From: Mesorhizobium australicum WSM2073
GTDB taxonomy: Bacteria; Pseudomonadota; Alphaproteobacteria; Rhizobiales; Rhizobiaceae
Length of the DNA stretch: 64,000 nucleotides
Assembly (NCBI RefSeq): GCF_000230995.2
Contig: NC_019973.1
Span: 4,230,001-4,294,000 of the forward strand
Direction: 5' to 3'
In this document: piece after piece, positions 39,488 through 49,144 of the stretch
Numbering within the stretch: position 1 is the stretch's first letter
Layout: each line of letters begins with the position of its first letter
Notes under the pieces: generated by a model
What the model was told of the DNA's origin: nothing
Databases searched by the model: none
The model's input: only the letters and a program-made list of their open reading frames with translations
Translations under genes and position numbers: made by a program

Positions 39488-39606
39488 CCTCGATATCGAG
39501 ATTGCCGCCGGTTCATCCGCGGTCGGCCAATCGATCGACACTGGCTTTCTAGCGCGTCTATGCGACAGCAGTGCGACAGAGACTTTCTGCCGCCAATCCC
39601 TTGATC

Positions 39607-40074
39607 TTATGCGCGCTCGATGCGGCACTGATAGCAATTGTTGCGCGCCGAGCGGACATGCACATAGGCAATGTCCTCACGCTCCAACAAAGTCTCGGCT
39701 CGTGCGGCAATTGCTCCGGTCGGGATAATGCCACCGCTGCCGTAGACGAAGCGATCATCGCCGCCATAGCCGCGCACGATATAGTCCGGGCTGTCGAGGA
39801 TCTCCGGCGGCTCCCTTGTCCCGACGGCACGCTCGCATTCCTGGGCATGCAGGAAGATCGGCCCGGTTTCTGCATAGGGCTGAGGGTCTGGAAATGGCCG
39901 GTAGGCGAGGATGAGATAGACATCGCCGGCGGCGATATTCCTGAGACAATGACGGCAAGGCATCCCGTCGCCGTCAGAGATTTTCCGCTCGGGCGTACGG
40001 CCATAGGCATCGGGGCCGCCGCGCTGCAGCGCCCTGACATTTTCGGTCGGCAGAGCTGTGAATTGGATGGTCAT
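39607..40074 (-). CDS. DUF1203 family protein
   Basis: A 155-residue protein resembling the DUF1203 family. It starts FTALPTENVRALQRGGPDAYG and contains a CRHCLRNIAAGD segment and a YQCRIERA end; CxxC-like cysteines (residues 40 and 43, and a pair near the C-terminus) could bind metal. The family has no known function. It stands alone on the minus strand. Confidence 0.75.
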   Translation of the reverse strand: MTIQFTALPTENVRALQRGGPDAYGRTPERKISDGDGMPCRHCLRNIAAGDVYLILAYRPFPDPQPYAETGPIFLHAQECERAVGTREPPEILDSPDYIVRGYGGDDRFVYGSGGIIPTGAIAARAETLLEREDIAYVHVRSARNNCYQCRIERA

Positions 40075-40273
40075 CGTAAGATCTCCGGAACTGGCGACCG
40101 GAAACTATGCGCTCGCCGCCGTGCTTCCCACCCGATTCCCGCCAAGCGTGCATGAGCCGATCCGATGTCGGATCCTCCCTTCGAGCTCCGGGAGGGCACG
40201 AAGTCGTTAATCGGCTAATCAGTTCGACAATCCCTTGATGAATCATCGAAGCGGCGGCAGATTCCGGCTGAAC

Positions 40274-40837
40274 TTACGGCCGCATGACGCTGGCCGAGCG
40301 CTCGGCGAAAGGCAGGGGATGCACGACTTCCTTCTTCTGCGCCACCGGCTTGAAACCGAGCTTCTGGTAGAGCGGTAGCGCGGCCGGGTGGTCGAGCGTG
40401 CAGGTCTGCACCGTCACCCTTTTCGGCCCATACGACCATGCTGCGGCAATCGCCGAACCAAGGAACCAGCGACCGATGCCTTGACCGGTGGCATGTTCCA
40501 TCATGCCGAAATAGGCGAGTTCGACTTCCTCGGGCAGATGCGGCTTGAGATCGAAGAAGCCGGCCGGCGCACCGTCGAGATAGAGCACCCTGATGTCGCG
40601 ATCCTCGCGGTGGATTCCGGCTGACAGCTCATCGTCATTCAGCCTCAGAACATTCACCCAGTGCCATTTGCGTCCCACCCGGTCCATCAGGTAGCGATAG
40701 AAATGCAAGGGAATGTCCCTGGTCTTCAGAAGTGCGACCTGACGGTTGTAGGGTACCGGCGGCGAGACGGGCGGTGGGGCATGCATTTCGAGAAAAGTCA
40801 CCGTGACCTCAATGTCCTGCAGCACGCCGTTTTCCAT
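40274..40837 (-). CDS. GNAT-family N-acetyltransferase
   Basis: A 187-residue protein. The acetyl-CoA-binding region is seen as VELAYFGMMEHATGQGIGRWFL followed by TCTLDHPAALPLYQKLGFKPV, both typical of GNAT motifs A and B. The acceptor is unknown. The ATG at 40837 has AAGGA eight bases upstream and replaces an in-frame TTG one codon earlier. It is four bases downstream of sseA, so probably cotranscribed with the sseA-alaX-cysK genes. Confidence 0.85.
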   Translation of the reverse strand: MENGVLQDIEVTVTFLEMHAPPPVSPPVPYNRQVALLKTRDIPLHFYRYLMDRVGRKWHWVNVLRLNDDELSAGIHREDRDIRVLYLDGAPAGFFDLKPHLPEEVELAYFGMMEHATGQGIGRWFLGSAIAAAWSYGPKRVTVQTCTLDHPAALPLYQKLGFKPVAQKKEVVHPLPFAERSASVMRP

Positions 40838-40841
40838 CAAT

Positions 40842-41738
40842 TCATTCCTTGCCGGTCGTTGCTGGGCCGGTCGTTGTAGGGCCGGTGGTCGCTGGGCCGG
40901 TCACGACTGGTGTATTGGGCAATCCGCCCCACTCGGTCCATGAGCCGTCATAAAGCCTGTTGTCGGTATGGCCAAGCGTCTCCAGCGCCAGCGTGACCAC
41001 CGCGGCGGTGACGCCGGAGCCGCAGGATGTGACCACGGGTTTGGATAGGTCGATACCGGCGTCCTCTATCACCTTGCGCAAACGGTCCTTCGGCAGCAGC
41101 CTGCCGTTTTCCGACAGTGCGGAGTACGGCACATTGCGCGCGCCCGGCATGTGGCCGGAGCGGATGCCAGCGCGGGGCTCGGGTTCGCTGCCGGTGAAGC
41201 GGCCCGGCCCACGGGCATCGGCGATCTGTGCTGTCTTTGTATCGACAATCCGGCGCATATCGGCCAGACCGACGACGCGACCGGCGTCGAAATCGGCATG
41301 AAAGACGCTTGGCGCGATCTTCGTCGGCTCGGCCGTTACCGGCCGGCCGGTCGCCTTCCAGCCATCAAAGCCGCCGTCCAGAATATAGGTCTGGAAGACA
41401 CCCATGATCCGGAACATCCACCATGCCCGCGGTGCGGAGAAAAAGCCCGGGCCATCATAGACGACGATGGTATCATCGGCCGAAACGCCCATCGCGCCGA
41501 CATATTGGGCGAAATGCTGCGGGGATGGCAGTGTATGCGGCAAGGCAGCGTCAGGATCCGAAACCGCGTCCTGGTCCAGGAAACGGGCGCCAGGAATGTG
41601 AGCCGCATCATACTCGGCGCGCGCGTCGCGCCTTTGTGCAGGCAGATACCAGGAGGCGTCAATGATCGTCAGGCCCGGCTGGCCGAGGCGTTCCTGCAGC
41701 CAGTCCGCATCGACGGTAAAAGGACTGTCTTCGGCCAT
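40842..41738 (-). CDS. sseA: 3-mercaptopyruvate sulfurtransferase
   Basis: A 298-residue enzyme with two rhodanese domains. The N-terminal inactive domain ends around YDGPGFFSAPRAWWMF. The C-terminal active domain has the catalytic cysteine in VVTSCGSGVTAAVV; the CGSGVT loop is the mercaptopyruvate type rather than the CRxGxT thiosulfate type. It transfers sulfur from 3-mercaptopyruvate to thiol acceptors. The C-terminus carries an unusual repeated tail, VVTGPATTGPTTTGPATTGK. It lies downstream of alaX and cysK. Confidence 0.9.
   Translation of the reverse strand: MAEDSPFTVDADWLQERLGQPGLTIIDASWYLPAQRRDARAEYDAAHIPGARFLDQDAVSDPDAALPHTLPSPQHFAQYVGAMGVSADDTIVVYDGPGFFSAPRAWWMFRIMGVFQTYILDGGFDGWKATGRPVTAEPTKIAPSVFHADFDAGRVVGLADMRRIVDTKTAQIADARGPGRFTGSEPEPRAGIRSGHMPGARNVPYSALSENGRLLPKDRLRKVIEDAGIDLSKPVVTSCGSGVTAAVVTLALETLGHTDNRLYDGSWTEWGGLPNTPVVTGPATTGPTTTGPATTGKE
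40850..40912 (-). repeat. short tandem repeats in the sseA 3' end
   Basis: Four imperfect copies of a GGGCCGGTCGTTG-like unit encode the Thr/Gly/Pro tail of SseA. It is probably a slippage-prone region. Confidence 0.6.
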
Positions 41739-41775
41739 TCTTTTCTCCTGCCGCCTTTTGATGGTGTCTGTCTGT

Positions 41776-42519
41776 TCAGTTCGCCGGCATCGGGCCGAAG
41801 CGGATGCGGAAGCGCCTGTTCTCCCGGCCCTTCTTTTCGATCTTGCCGATGTGGATTTCGCCGATTTCGCCGGTGCTCCTCACATGGGTGCCGCCGCAGG
41901 GCTGGCTGTCCACCGAGGCATTGTCACCGATGCAGACCAGACGGATCTTGCCGGTGCCAACAGGCGGTCGGACGTTCTTGGACTTCACCAAGCCAGGATT
42001 CGCGGCCAATTCCTCGTCGCTGATCAGCCTGGTGAAGATGGGATGATCGGCCCGCACCAGATCCATCATGCCGGCGGTCACCTCTTCCTTGATGAAGCTG
42101 GCGTCTGGAATGTCAAAATCGACACGGCTGTCGTCCTCGGAAACCGCCGCCCCGGTGATCGGGAACGGGCAGACAACGGTGAGCAGGTGGCAAGCCGCGT
42201 GCATGCGCATCAGCAGATGCCGGCGCTCCCAGTCGATGGCGAGCTTCACCGTCTCGCCCACCTCCGGCAAGGCCTGCTCCGGTGACGGCACATGGATGAT
42301 CTCGTCCTTGGTCTCGCCAGTGATCGTGGCGGCAATTGCGACGCGGCTGCCGTCGGCACGCTCCAACGTGCCGCTATCGCCCGGCTGGCCGCCGGAAGTG
42401 GCATAGAAGATCGTCCGGTCGAGGATGATGCCGCCGCGCTCATTGATGGCGACGACCGTGGCATCCGCCGTGCGGAGATAGGCGTCGTCGCGAAACAGCG
42501 CTTCGGTCCGGTGCGCCAT
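41776..42519 (-). CDS. alanyl-tRNA editing protein AlaX
   Basis: A 247-residue stand-alone editing domain related to that of alanyl-tRNA synthetase. The zinc site is seen as HAACH (HxxxH) in MRMHAACHLLTVV and CGGTH in QPCGGTHVRSTGEIG. The barrel domain FYATSGGQPGDSG precedes it. AlaX proteins deacylate Ser-tRNA(Ala) or Gly-tRNA(Ala) in trans. The ATG overlaps the cysK stop by one base (TGATG), indicating coupling. The frame is open upstream inside cysK but that is the other gene's shadow. Confidence 0.9.
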   Translation of the reverse strand: MAHRTEALFRDDAYLRTADATVVAINERGGIILDRTIFYATSGGQPGDSGTLERADGSRVAIAATITGETKDEIIHVPSPEQALPEVGETVKLAIDWERRHLLMRMHAACHLLTVVCPFPITGAAVSEDDSRVDFDIPDASFIKEEVTAGMMDLVRADHPIFTRLISDEELAANPGLVKSKNVRPPVGTGKIRLVCIGDNASVDSQPCGGTHVRSTGEIGEIHIGKIEKKGRENRRFRIRFGPMPAN

Positions 42520-43553
42520 CACGTGACCTTCTCGAAGGGCACTGAAATCTTGCTCTGCAATTCCATCCAGCCTGGTACCGGCAGTTGCTTTTCGCGCAGG
42601 AATTCGGGGTTGAATAGCTTCGACTGGTAGCGCGTCCCGTAGTCGCAAAGGATCGTCACGATGGTGTGGCCCGGACCCAATTCCGCAGCCAGCCGCACCG
42701 CGCCGGCGATGTTGATGCCGGTCGAGCCGCCGACGCACAGGCCTTCCTCCTGGATCAGGTCAAAGACGATCGGCAGCGCGTCCTCATCCCTGATCTGGTA
42801 GGAGAAGTCAGGCGTGAAGCCTTCGAGGTTGGCGGTGATGCGCCCCTGCCCGATGCCTTCGGTAATCGAACTGCCTTCTGACTTCAGCTCGCCGCTGGTG
42901 TAGAAACTGTAGAGCGCGGCGCCGAGAGGGTCGGCGAGCGCGATCTTGACGTTCTTGCTCTTGGCCTTCAATCCGAGCCCGACACCGGCCAGCGTTCCGC
43001 CCGACCCCACCGCCGAGACAAAACCGTCGACCTTGCCGCCGGTCTGGGCCCAGATTTCCTCGGCCGTGGTGCGGATATGGCCATCGCGGTTGGCGACATT
43101 GTCGAACTGGTTGGCCCAGATCGCGCCGTTCGGTTCGCTCCTGGCCATCTGCTCCGCCAGCCGTCCCGACAGTTTCACGTAGTTGTTGGGATTCCTGTAA
43201 GGCACGGCCGGCACTTCGATCAGCTCGGCGCCCAGCAGCCTGATTGTGTCCTTCTTTTCCTGGCTCTGCGTATCCGGAATGACGATGACAGTGCGATAGC
43301 CCAGCGCCTTGGCGACGAGCGTCAGCCCAATGCCGGTGTTGCCGGCGGTTCCCTCGACGATGACACCGCCCGGCAGCAACAGGCCGCGTTGTTCGGCATC
43401 ACGGATGATGAACAGGCCGGCGCGATCCTTAACCGACTGCCCCGGATTCATGAACTCGGCCTTGCCCAGGATCTCGCAGCCGGTTTCTTCGGAAGCCTTG
43501 TTGAGGCGGATCAGGGGCGTGTTGCCGATCGCGTCGATCACTGAACGGGGCAT
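42519..43553 (-). CDS. cysteine synthase A-type PLP enzyme
   Basis: A 344-residue fold-type II PLP enzyme. The N-terminal DAIGNTPLIRLNKASEETG, the Schiff-base lysine in GQSVKDRAG, the substrate loop EGTAGNTGIGL and the phosphate loop AVGSGGTLAGVG are all present. It joins O-acetylserine with sulfide to make cysteine; the EGTAGN loop and about 340-residue length place it in the longer CysK-like subgroup rather than classical CysK of about 320. A cystathionine-beta-synthase-like role cannot be excluded. It is coupled to alaX. Confidence 0.88.
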   Translation of the reverse strand: MPRSVIDAIGNTPLIRLNKASEETGCEILGKAEFMNPGQSVKDRAGLFIIRDAEQRGLLLPGGVIVEGTAGNTGIGLTLVAKALGYRTVIVIPDTQSQEKKDTIRLLGAELIEVPAVPYRNPNNYVKLSGRLAEQMARSEPNGAIWANQFDNVANRDGHIRTTAEEIWAQTGGKVDGFVSAVGSGGTLAGVGLGLKAKSKNVKIALADPLGAALYSFYTSGELKSEGSSITEGIGQGRITANLEGFTPDFSYQIRDEDALPIVFDLIQEEGLCVGGSTGINIAGAVRLAAELGPGHTIVTILCDYGTRYQSKLFNPEFLREKQLPVPGWMELQSKISVPFEKVT

Positions 43554-43777
43554 TCGGGATTCCTTGTATGCGTGCGCCGAAACCCTAGAAACCCAACGCT
43601 TCGGTTTCAAGGCAAGAATTCGTCTGGTCCAGTCGCATTTCCGGCGCTGCGGTGTATGGATGTCGCTGGGGACCGGTGGACACCGGACAGTTCATTTGCA
43701 CCCGGCGTCGAGAAGCACTCTTTTCATTCGATTTCTCCACCGCTAGAGCAAGACATCAACAACTCGGCAGGCGCAGC

Positions 43778-44599
43778 ATGACACTCTATCGGGCCGATCC
43801 GAACCACGGCGTAGCCTGGGTCACCGGCGGCAGCAGCGGCATTGGCCGCTCGCTGGCCAGGGATCTGGCGTCACAAGGCTATGCGGTGGCGGTGACAGCG
43901 CTGGACGACGATCCGATCGACACGCTCATCGTCGAGACCGCGCAGATGCCGGGCAAGGTCGTGTCCTTTCCCTGCGACGTCACCGACGAGCCGCGCATGG
44001 CAAGAACGGTGGCGGCGATCGAGAACGGCCTCGGGCCGATCGTGCTCGCTATCTTCAATGCCGGAAATTACATCTCGACACCCGGAGAGTCCCTCGTCGT
44101 CAAGGATTTCCGCCGCTCCTTCGAAGTCAACTATTTCGGCATCATCAATGGGCTGGTGCCTGTCGTCGAGCATATGCGGGTGCGCGCGCGTGGGCATGTC
44201 GTTCTGGTCGGCTCGGTGACCGCCTATTTCGGCTGGCCGACCACGGCGGCCTATGGCGGTACCAAGGCGGCTATCAACATTCTGGCCGAGTCGCTGAAAT
44301 ATGATTTCGACAAGATGAACATCCGCGTCCAGGTGATTAACCCCGGTTTTGTCGACACGCCATTGACCGAAAAGAACATGCTGCCGATGCCTGGCCTGAT
44401 GCCGGTCGGCCGCGCGACGCGCCGCATGGTGCGGGGAATCAAATCCGGCGGCTTCGAAGTGACGTTCCCGTACAGAACGAGCTGGCCGTTGAAAATTCTC
44501 GGCATGCTGCCAAGGCCGCTATGCCGATGGGTGATCGGCCTGACGACCAGCTGGAAAGCGCGCCCGCTGCATTATGAGCGCAAACCGCCCAACAAATAA
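43778..44599 (+). CDS. short-chain dehydrogenase/reductase
   Basis: A 273-residue classical SDR. The cofactor motif is WVTGGSSGIGRSLARDLA. N-A-G is present at IFNAGNYIS, the catalytic serine in VLVGSVTAYFG, and Tyr-x-x-x-Lys in AAYGGTKAA. A basic C-terminal tail (RPLHYERKPPNK) follows a hydrophobic segment. Substrate unknown. It is divergent from cysK. Confidence 0.87.
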   Translation: MTLYRADPNHGVAWVTGGSSGIGRSLARDLASQGYAVAVTALDDDPIDTLIVETAQMPGKVVSFPCDVTDEPRMARTVAAIENGLGPIVLAIFNAGNYISTPGESLVVKDFRRSFEVNYFGIINGLVPVVEHMRVRARGHVVLVGSVTAYFGWPTTAAYGGTKAAINILAESLKYDFDKMNIRVQVINPGFVDTPLTEKNMLPMPGLMPVGRATRRMVRGIKSGGFEVTFPYRTSWPLKILGMLPRPLCRWVIGLTTSWKARPLHYERKPPNK

Positions 44600-44690
44600 T
44601 GCCCACAGGATTGGTGGCTTGGCCGCCTGAACGGCCGTTGCCTGTTCATGGCCACCACCATAGTTTGAATGTTGTTGTGTGGAGTCTGCG

Positions 44691-45665
44691 ATGGGGCGAC
44701 GGATCGTGCTTGCTGTGCTGGGCCTGATCGCCGTCCTTGCACTGACCTTCCTACTGGGTGCACGCGTACCCGTCGACACCACGATCCATTTCGATCCTTC
44801 CGCCATCGGCGACGACCCACAGGCCTATGTGGCAAAAGTGGAGGCTGCCGTACCTGGTATCCGCGACGGGCTGGAGAAGGAGATCGTCTGGGCCAACCCA
44901 ATGGTGCACGCAAAGACACCGCTGTCGATCGTCTACATCCACGGCTTTTCCGCATCGAAGGGCGAGATCCGACCCTTGCCCGACGACGTGGCCGACCAGC
45001 TCGACGCCAACCTGTTCTACACCCGCCTCACCGGCCACGGGCAGGACGGCGCGGCGATGACGCAAGGCAGCGTCAACGCCTGGATCAACGACTATGAGGA
45101 GGCGCTCGCCATCGGCCGGGCAATCGGCGACAAGGTGATCGTCATCTCAACGTCGACCGGCGGCGCGCTGGCGGCCTGGGCAGCGACGCAGCCCGGGGCA
45201 TCCGAGGGTGTGGCGGCCATTGCATTCATCTCGCCCAATTTCGGCGTGAAAGCATCCGGCGCCGAGATCCTGACCATGCCCTGGGGCAAGCAGATCGCCG
45301 AACTCGTCGCCGGCAAGGAACGCAGCTTCGCGCCGCGCAACGCGCTGCATGAGAAATTCTGGACCACCAGATATCCGATCGCCGCGACGATGCCGATGCA
45401 GGCGCTGACCGACCTTGCCTATGGCGCGCCGGTGGAGAAGGCGACCATTCCCGCCCTGTTCATCTTCTCGGATATAGACAAGGTCGTGCGACCCGACCGC
45501 ACGCGTGAGATCGCCGCGCGCTGGGGTGCCGCGCATGAGCTGGTGCCCATCGAAAGCACTGGCGATCCAGACAACCATGTCATTGCCGGCGACGCGCTAT
45601 CGCCATCCACCACCGCATTCCTGGCGCAACGGATTGCCGTCTGGATCGAAGCGGTGGCGAAGTGA
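44691..45665 (+). CDS. alpha/beta hydrolase with N-terminal membrane anchor
   Basis: A 324-residue protein. An N-terminal signal anchor (RIVLAVLGLIAVLALTFLLG) is followed by a hydrolase fold with the oxyanion motif VYIHGFSASKGE. The nucleophile elbow is VIVISTSTGGALAAW, where the usual first Gly of G-x-S-x-G is Ser. The acid is probably in FIFSDIDKVV, and the histidine is in GDPDNHVIAG. It is probably anchored in the inner membrane facing the periplasm. GGAG six bases before 44691 fixes the start. Confidence 0.82.
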   Translation: MGRRIVLAVLGLIAVLALTFLLGARVPVDTTIHFDPSAIGDDPQAYVAKVEAAVPGIRDGLEKEIVWANPMVHAKTPLSIVYIHGFSASKGEIRPLPDDVADQLDANLFYTRLTGHGQDGAAMTQGSVNAWINDYEEALAIGRAIGDKVIVISTSTGGALAAWAATQPGASEGVAAIAFISPNFGVKASGAEILTMPWGKQIAELVAGKERSFAPRNALHEKFWTTRYPIAATMPMQALTDLAYGAPVEKATIPALFIFSDIDKVVRPDRTREIAARWGAAHELVPIESTGDPDNHVIAGDALSPSTTAFLAQRIAVWIEAVAK

Positions 45666-45678
45666 GGTTCGAAGACAA

Positions 45679-45711
45679 AACGGCGGCTGAAGCAATGTTC
45701 AGCCGCCGTTT
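45679..45711. terminator. bidirectional terminator between hydrolase and helicase genes
   Basis: AACGGCGGCTGAA (45679-45691) pairs perfectly with TTCAGCCGCCGTT (45698-45710), loop of six, flanked by A and T runs. The two genes converge here. Confidence 0.85.
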
Positions 45712-45768
45712 CATTCGTAGTCGGCACCAGGCAACCGTTAGGAACTGGCCGGTTGCCGCGAGGTTTCG

Positions 45769-47190
45769 TTAGGCAGCCCGTGCGGCCGGACGCTTGCCGC
45801 CGAAGCGGCGCTTGTTGTTGCCCTTGAAGGGTTTTGCACCTTCCGGCTTGCGCTCACCGGCAAAGGCCGGCTTGTCGCCGAAACGCTTCTTGCCGAAGCC
45901 GTTGTTCGGCTTCTTCTCGCCGCCCGGCCGCCTGCCGTCGCGACGGCCATTGCGGTCGCGATCGTTGGCAGGTTCGAAGCGCTCGTTCTTTTCCGCAGGA
46001 TTGCGTGCGGGATCGGGGCTGCCGAGATGGTCGGCAACGATTGGCAGCTTCGTGCGGATGATGCGCTCGACCTGACGCAGCTTGCTGTTCTCCGAAGGAT
46101 CGCAGAGCGTGATCGCGATGCCATCCATACCGTTGCGGCCGGTGCGGCCGATACGGTGGACATAGCTTTCGGCTTCGTCCGGCAGGTCGAAATTCACGAC
46201 ATGGCTGATGCCGGGCACGTCGATGCCGCGCGCGGCGATGTCGGTCGCGACCAGAATGCGCACCGATCCATCACGGAAATCATTCAGTGCCTTCTGACGG
46301 GCATTCTGCGACTTGTTGCCATGAATGACGGCGGCCTTGAAGCCGTCGCGTTCCAGGTCCTTGGTCACCCGGTCCGCGCCATGCTTGGTGCGCGAGAAGA
46401 TGATGACGGACTTCATCGCTTCGTCGGCGAGCATCGTCGACAGCACCTGGCGCTTCTGCTTGGTGCGGGCGAAGACGACGCCCTGGACGATCTCTGCCGC
46501 CGCGGTGCTTTGCGGCGAGACCTCGATGCGGACCGGGTTCTTCAGGAGGCCCTTGGCGAGTTCGGCGATCTCGTCCGGCATGGTGGCCGAGAACAGCGCC
46601 GTCTGACGATCGGGCGCGGTCGCCTTGGCGATGCGCTTGACGTCGTTGATGAAGCCCATGTCGAGCATGCGGTCGCCCTCGTCCAGCACCAGCCATTTGG
46701 TGTCGGAGAGGATGAGGTCGCCCTCGCGCACCAGGTCGGTCAACCGGCCGGGCGTGGCGATGAGGATATCGACGCCGGGAGCAACCTTCTTCACCTGGCT
46801 GAAGCGCGAGACACCGCCCAGCACGAGTGCCGTCGAGACATGCGCGCCCTTGGCGAGGATCTTGATGGTGTCCTCGATTTGCACCGCGAGTTCGCGGGTC
46901 GGCGCCAGGATGAGCGCGCGGGTCGTCTTGGCGCGCCGCTTGGTGCCGAGTGCGATGATCTTCGACAGGATCGGCAGCGCGAAGGCAGCGGTCTTGCCGG
47001 AGCCGGTCTGGGCGATGCCGAAAATGTCACGGCCTTCCAGCTGCGGCGGGATCGCCTGCATCTGGATCGGCTTCGGTTCGGCGAAGCCGGCATTGTGGGT
47101 GGCCTTGAGCAGCGCACCGGTAATTCCCAGCGCCGCGAAACCGGAGAGTTCCGCGGTGTCGTTGCCGGGCAATGTGTTTTCGTTGGTCAA
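45769..47190 (-). CDS. DEAD-box-type RNA helicase (RhlE-like)
   Basis: A 473-residue helicase. The Q motif ([13 protein letters not shown]), Walker [39 protein letters not shown] and [10 protein letters not shown] are all present. Motif II reads D-E-G-D (residues 170-173) instead of D-E-A-D. A basic, Gly/Arg/Lys-rich tail follows the helicase core (from about residue 410), typical of RhlE-type proteins that remodel ribosomal or cold-shock RNA. It probably starts at TTG 47190. Confidence 0.92.
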   Translation of the reverse strand: MTNENTLPGNDTAELSGFAALGITGALLKATHNAGFAEPKPIQMQAIPPQLEGRDIFGIAQTGSGKTAAFALPILSKIIALGTKRRAKTTRALILAPTRELAVQIEDTIKILAKGAHVSTALVLGGVSRFSQVKKVAPGVDILIATPGRLTDLVREGDLILSDTKWLVLDEGDRMLDMGFINDVKRIAKATAPDRQTALFSATMPDEIAELAKGLLKNPVRIEVSPQSTAAAEIVQGVVFARTKQKRQVLSTMLADEAMKSVIIFSRTKHGADRVTKDLERDGFKAAVIHGNKSQNARQKALNDFRDGSVRILVATDIAARGIDVPGISHVVNFDLPDEAESYVHRIGRTGRNGMDGIAITLCDPSENSKLRQVERIIRTKLPIVADHLGSPDPARNPAEKNERFEPANDRDRNGRRDGRRPGGEKKPNNGFGKKRFGDKPAFAGERKPEGAKPFKGNNKRRFGGKRPAARAA

Positions 47191-47599
47191 AATAATCTTC
47201 TTTCACGCGGCCTCTGGCCGCAAACGTCAATGGCGGCAGGGCGCAACCTGCCGTCGAAAATTTGATATGAAACGACAAGGCGGGCGGACGCGTGCGTCCA
47301 CTCGGCTGCGCTGTCGTGCCCGCAGGCTTCATGCCACGGGGCTTTTTCGCCACTTTGTGATGTACCGGAAGAGGGCCGATATACCGGAAAGAGGGAAAAC
47401 AGACGCAACCAGTCTCATTTGTCGAGAAGGCCGGAATCTCCCGGCCCAAGCGCCTATGGGCTGGATATGGCTGAGTTCGCCCCGGAATGCAAGGGGCGCG
47501 ATGTTGCGGTGCAGCAAAAACCAGCCAAAAAGCCGACGCTTGCACTCCCCGACCGGCATCATTACCACAAACGCGGCTTCCGATTTTGGGGATCGAACG
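47191..47599. other. helicase-pccB intergenic region with a 17-bp direct repeat
   Basis: This divergent spacer has no convincing gene. It holds GATGTACCGGAAGAGGG (47359-47375) and GATATACCGGAAAGAGGG (47378-47395), two near-identical copies with a 19-base period, which could be operator repeats for the pccB or helicase promoter. Open frames crossing it have no family resemblance. Confidence 0.5.
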
Positions 47600-49132
47600 A
47601 TGAAGGACGTGCTGAAGGAACTCGAGCGGCGGCGCGACATCGCCCGCATGGGTGGTGGCCAGGCCCGTATCGATGCGCAGCACAAGAAGGGCAAGCTCAC
47701 CGCGCGCGAACGCATCGAAGTGTTTCTCGACGAAGGCTCATTCGAGGAATTCGACATGTATGTCGAGCACCGCTCGACCGATTTCGGCATGGAGAAGACC
47801 AAGATCGCCGGCGACGGCGTCGTCACCGGCTGGGGCACGGTCAATGGCCGTCCCGTTTACCTCTTCGCCAAGGATTTTACCGTGTTCGGCGGTTCGCTGT
47901 CGGAAGCCCATGCCGAGAAGGTCATCAAGGTGCAGGAGATGGCGCTGCGCAACCGTGCGCCAATCATCGGCCTCTACGATGCCGGCGGGGCGCGTATCCA
48001 GGAGGGCGTGGCAGCCCTCGGCGGCTATGCCGAGATCTTTCAGCGCAACGTGCTTGCGTCCGGCGTCATTCCGCAGATTTCGGTCATCATGGGCCCATGC
48101 GCCGGCGGTGACGTCTATTCGCCCGCCATGACCGACTTCATCTTCATGGTGCGCGACACCTCCTACATGTTCGTCACCGGACCGGACGTGGTGAAGACCG
48201 TGACCAATGAGACGGTGACCGCCGAGAGCCTCGGCGGCGCGTCGGTGCACACGACGAAGTCCTCGATCGCCGACGGCGCCTATGACAATGACGTCGAGGC
48301 GCTCTTGCAGATGCGGCGGCTGATCGACCTGTTGCCGGCTTCCAACACGTCGGAGATCCCCGAGATCGAATGCTACCAGTCGGTCACCGACCATGACATG
48401 TCGCTCGACCGGCTGATCCCCGACAACGCCAACAAGCCTTACGACATCAAGGAATTGATCCTGAAGGTCGCCGACGAGGGCGATTTCTTCGAGATCCAGC
48501 AGAGTTTTGCCAAGAACATCGTGACCGGTTTCGGCCGGGTCGAAGGCCGGACCGTCGGCTTTGTCGCCAACCAGCCGATGGTGCTGGCCGGCGTGCTCGA
48601 TTCCGACGCCAGCCGCAAGGCGGCGCGCTTCGTGCGCTTCTGCGACTGTTTTTCTATTCCCATCGTCACCTTCGTCGATGTTCCAGGCTTTTTGCCGGGC
48701 ACGGCGCAGGAATATGGCGGGCTGATCAAGCACGGCGCCAAGCTGCTTTTCGCCTATGCCGAGGCGACCGTGCCGAAGATCACCGTGATCACCCGCAAGG
48801 CCTATGGCGGCGCCTATGATGTGATGGCGTCAAAACATCTGCGCGGCGACATGAACTATGCCTGGCCGACGGCGCAGATCGCCGTCATGGGGGCGAGAGG
48901 CGCGGTCGAGATCATCTACCGCAAGGACATCGGCGATGCCGAAAAGATCGCGGCTCATACAAAGGCTTACGAGGACCGCTTCCTGTCGCCTTTCGTGGCC
49001 GCCGAGCGCGGCTATGTCGACGAGGTGATCATGCCGCATTCGACCCGCCGCCGCATGGCCCGGGCGCTTCGCATGCTGCGCAACAAGGATATCCAGAACC
49101 CCTGGAAGAAGCACGACAACATCCCGCTGTGA
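47600..49132 (+). CDS. pccB: propionyl-CoA carboxylase beta subunit
   Basis: A 510-residue carboxyltransferase. It starts [19 protein letters not shown], contains [35 protein letters not shown], the crotonase-like oxyanion loops [16 protein letters not shown] and [16 protein letters not shown], and ends [10 protein letters not shown]. With the biotinylated alpha subunit (not in this window) it carboxylates propionyl-CoA to methylmalonyl-CoA. The ATG at 47600 gives full family length. Confidence 0.95.
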   Translation: MKDVLKELERRRDIARMGGGQARIDAQHKKGKLTARERIEVFLDEGSFEEFDMYVEHRSTDFGMEKTKIAGDGVVTGWGTVNGRPVYLFAKDFTVFGGSLSEAHAEKVIKVQEMALRNRAPIIGLYDAGGARIQEGVAALGGYAEIFQRNVLASGVIPQISVIMGPCAGGDVYSPAMTDFIFMVRDTSYMFVTGPDVVKTVTNETVTAESLGGASVHTTKSSIADGAYDNDVEALLQMRRLIDLLPASNTSEIPEIECYQSVTDHDMSLDRLIPDNANKPYDIKELILKVADEGDFFEIQQSFAKNIVTGFGRVEGRTVGFVANQPMVLAGVLDSDASRKAARFVRFCDCFSIPIVTFVDVPGFLPGTAQEYGGLIKHGAKLLFAYAEATVPKITVITRKAYGGAYDVMASKHLRGDMNYAWPTAQIAVMGARGAVEIIYRKDIGDAEKIAAHTKAYEDRFLSPFVAAERGYVDEVIMPHSTRRRMARALRMLRNKDIQNPWKKHDNIPL

Positions 49133-49144
49133 ACGGCATCGAGG

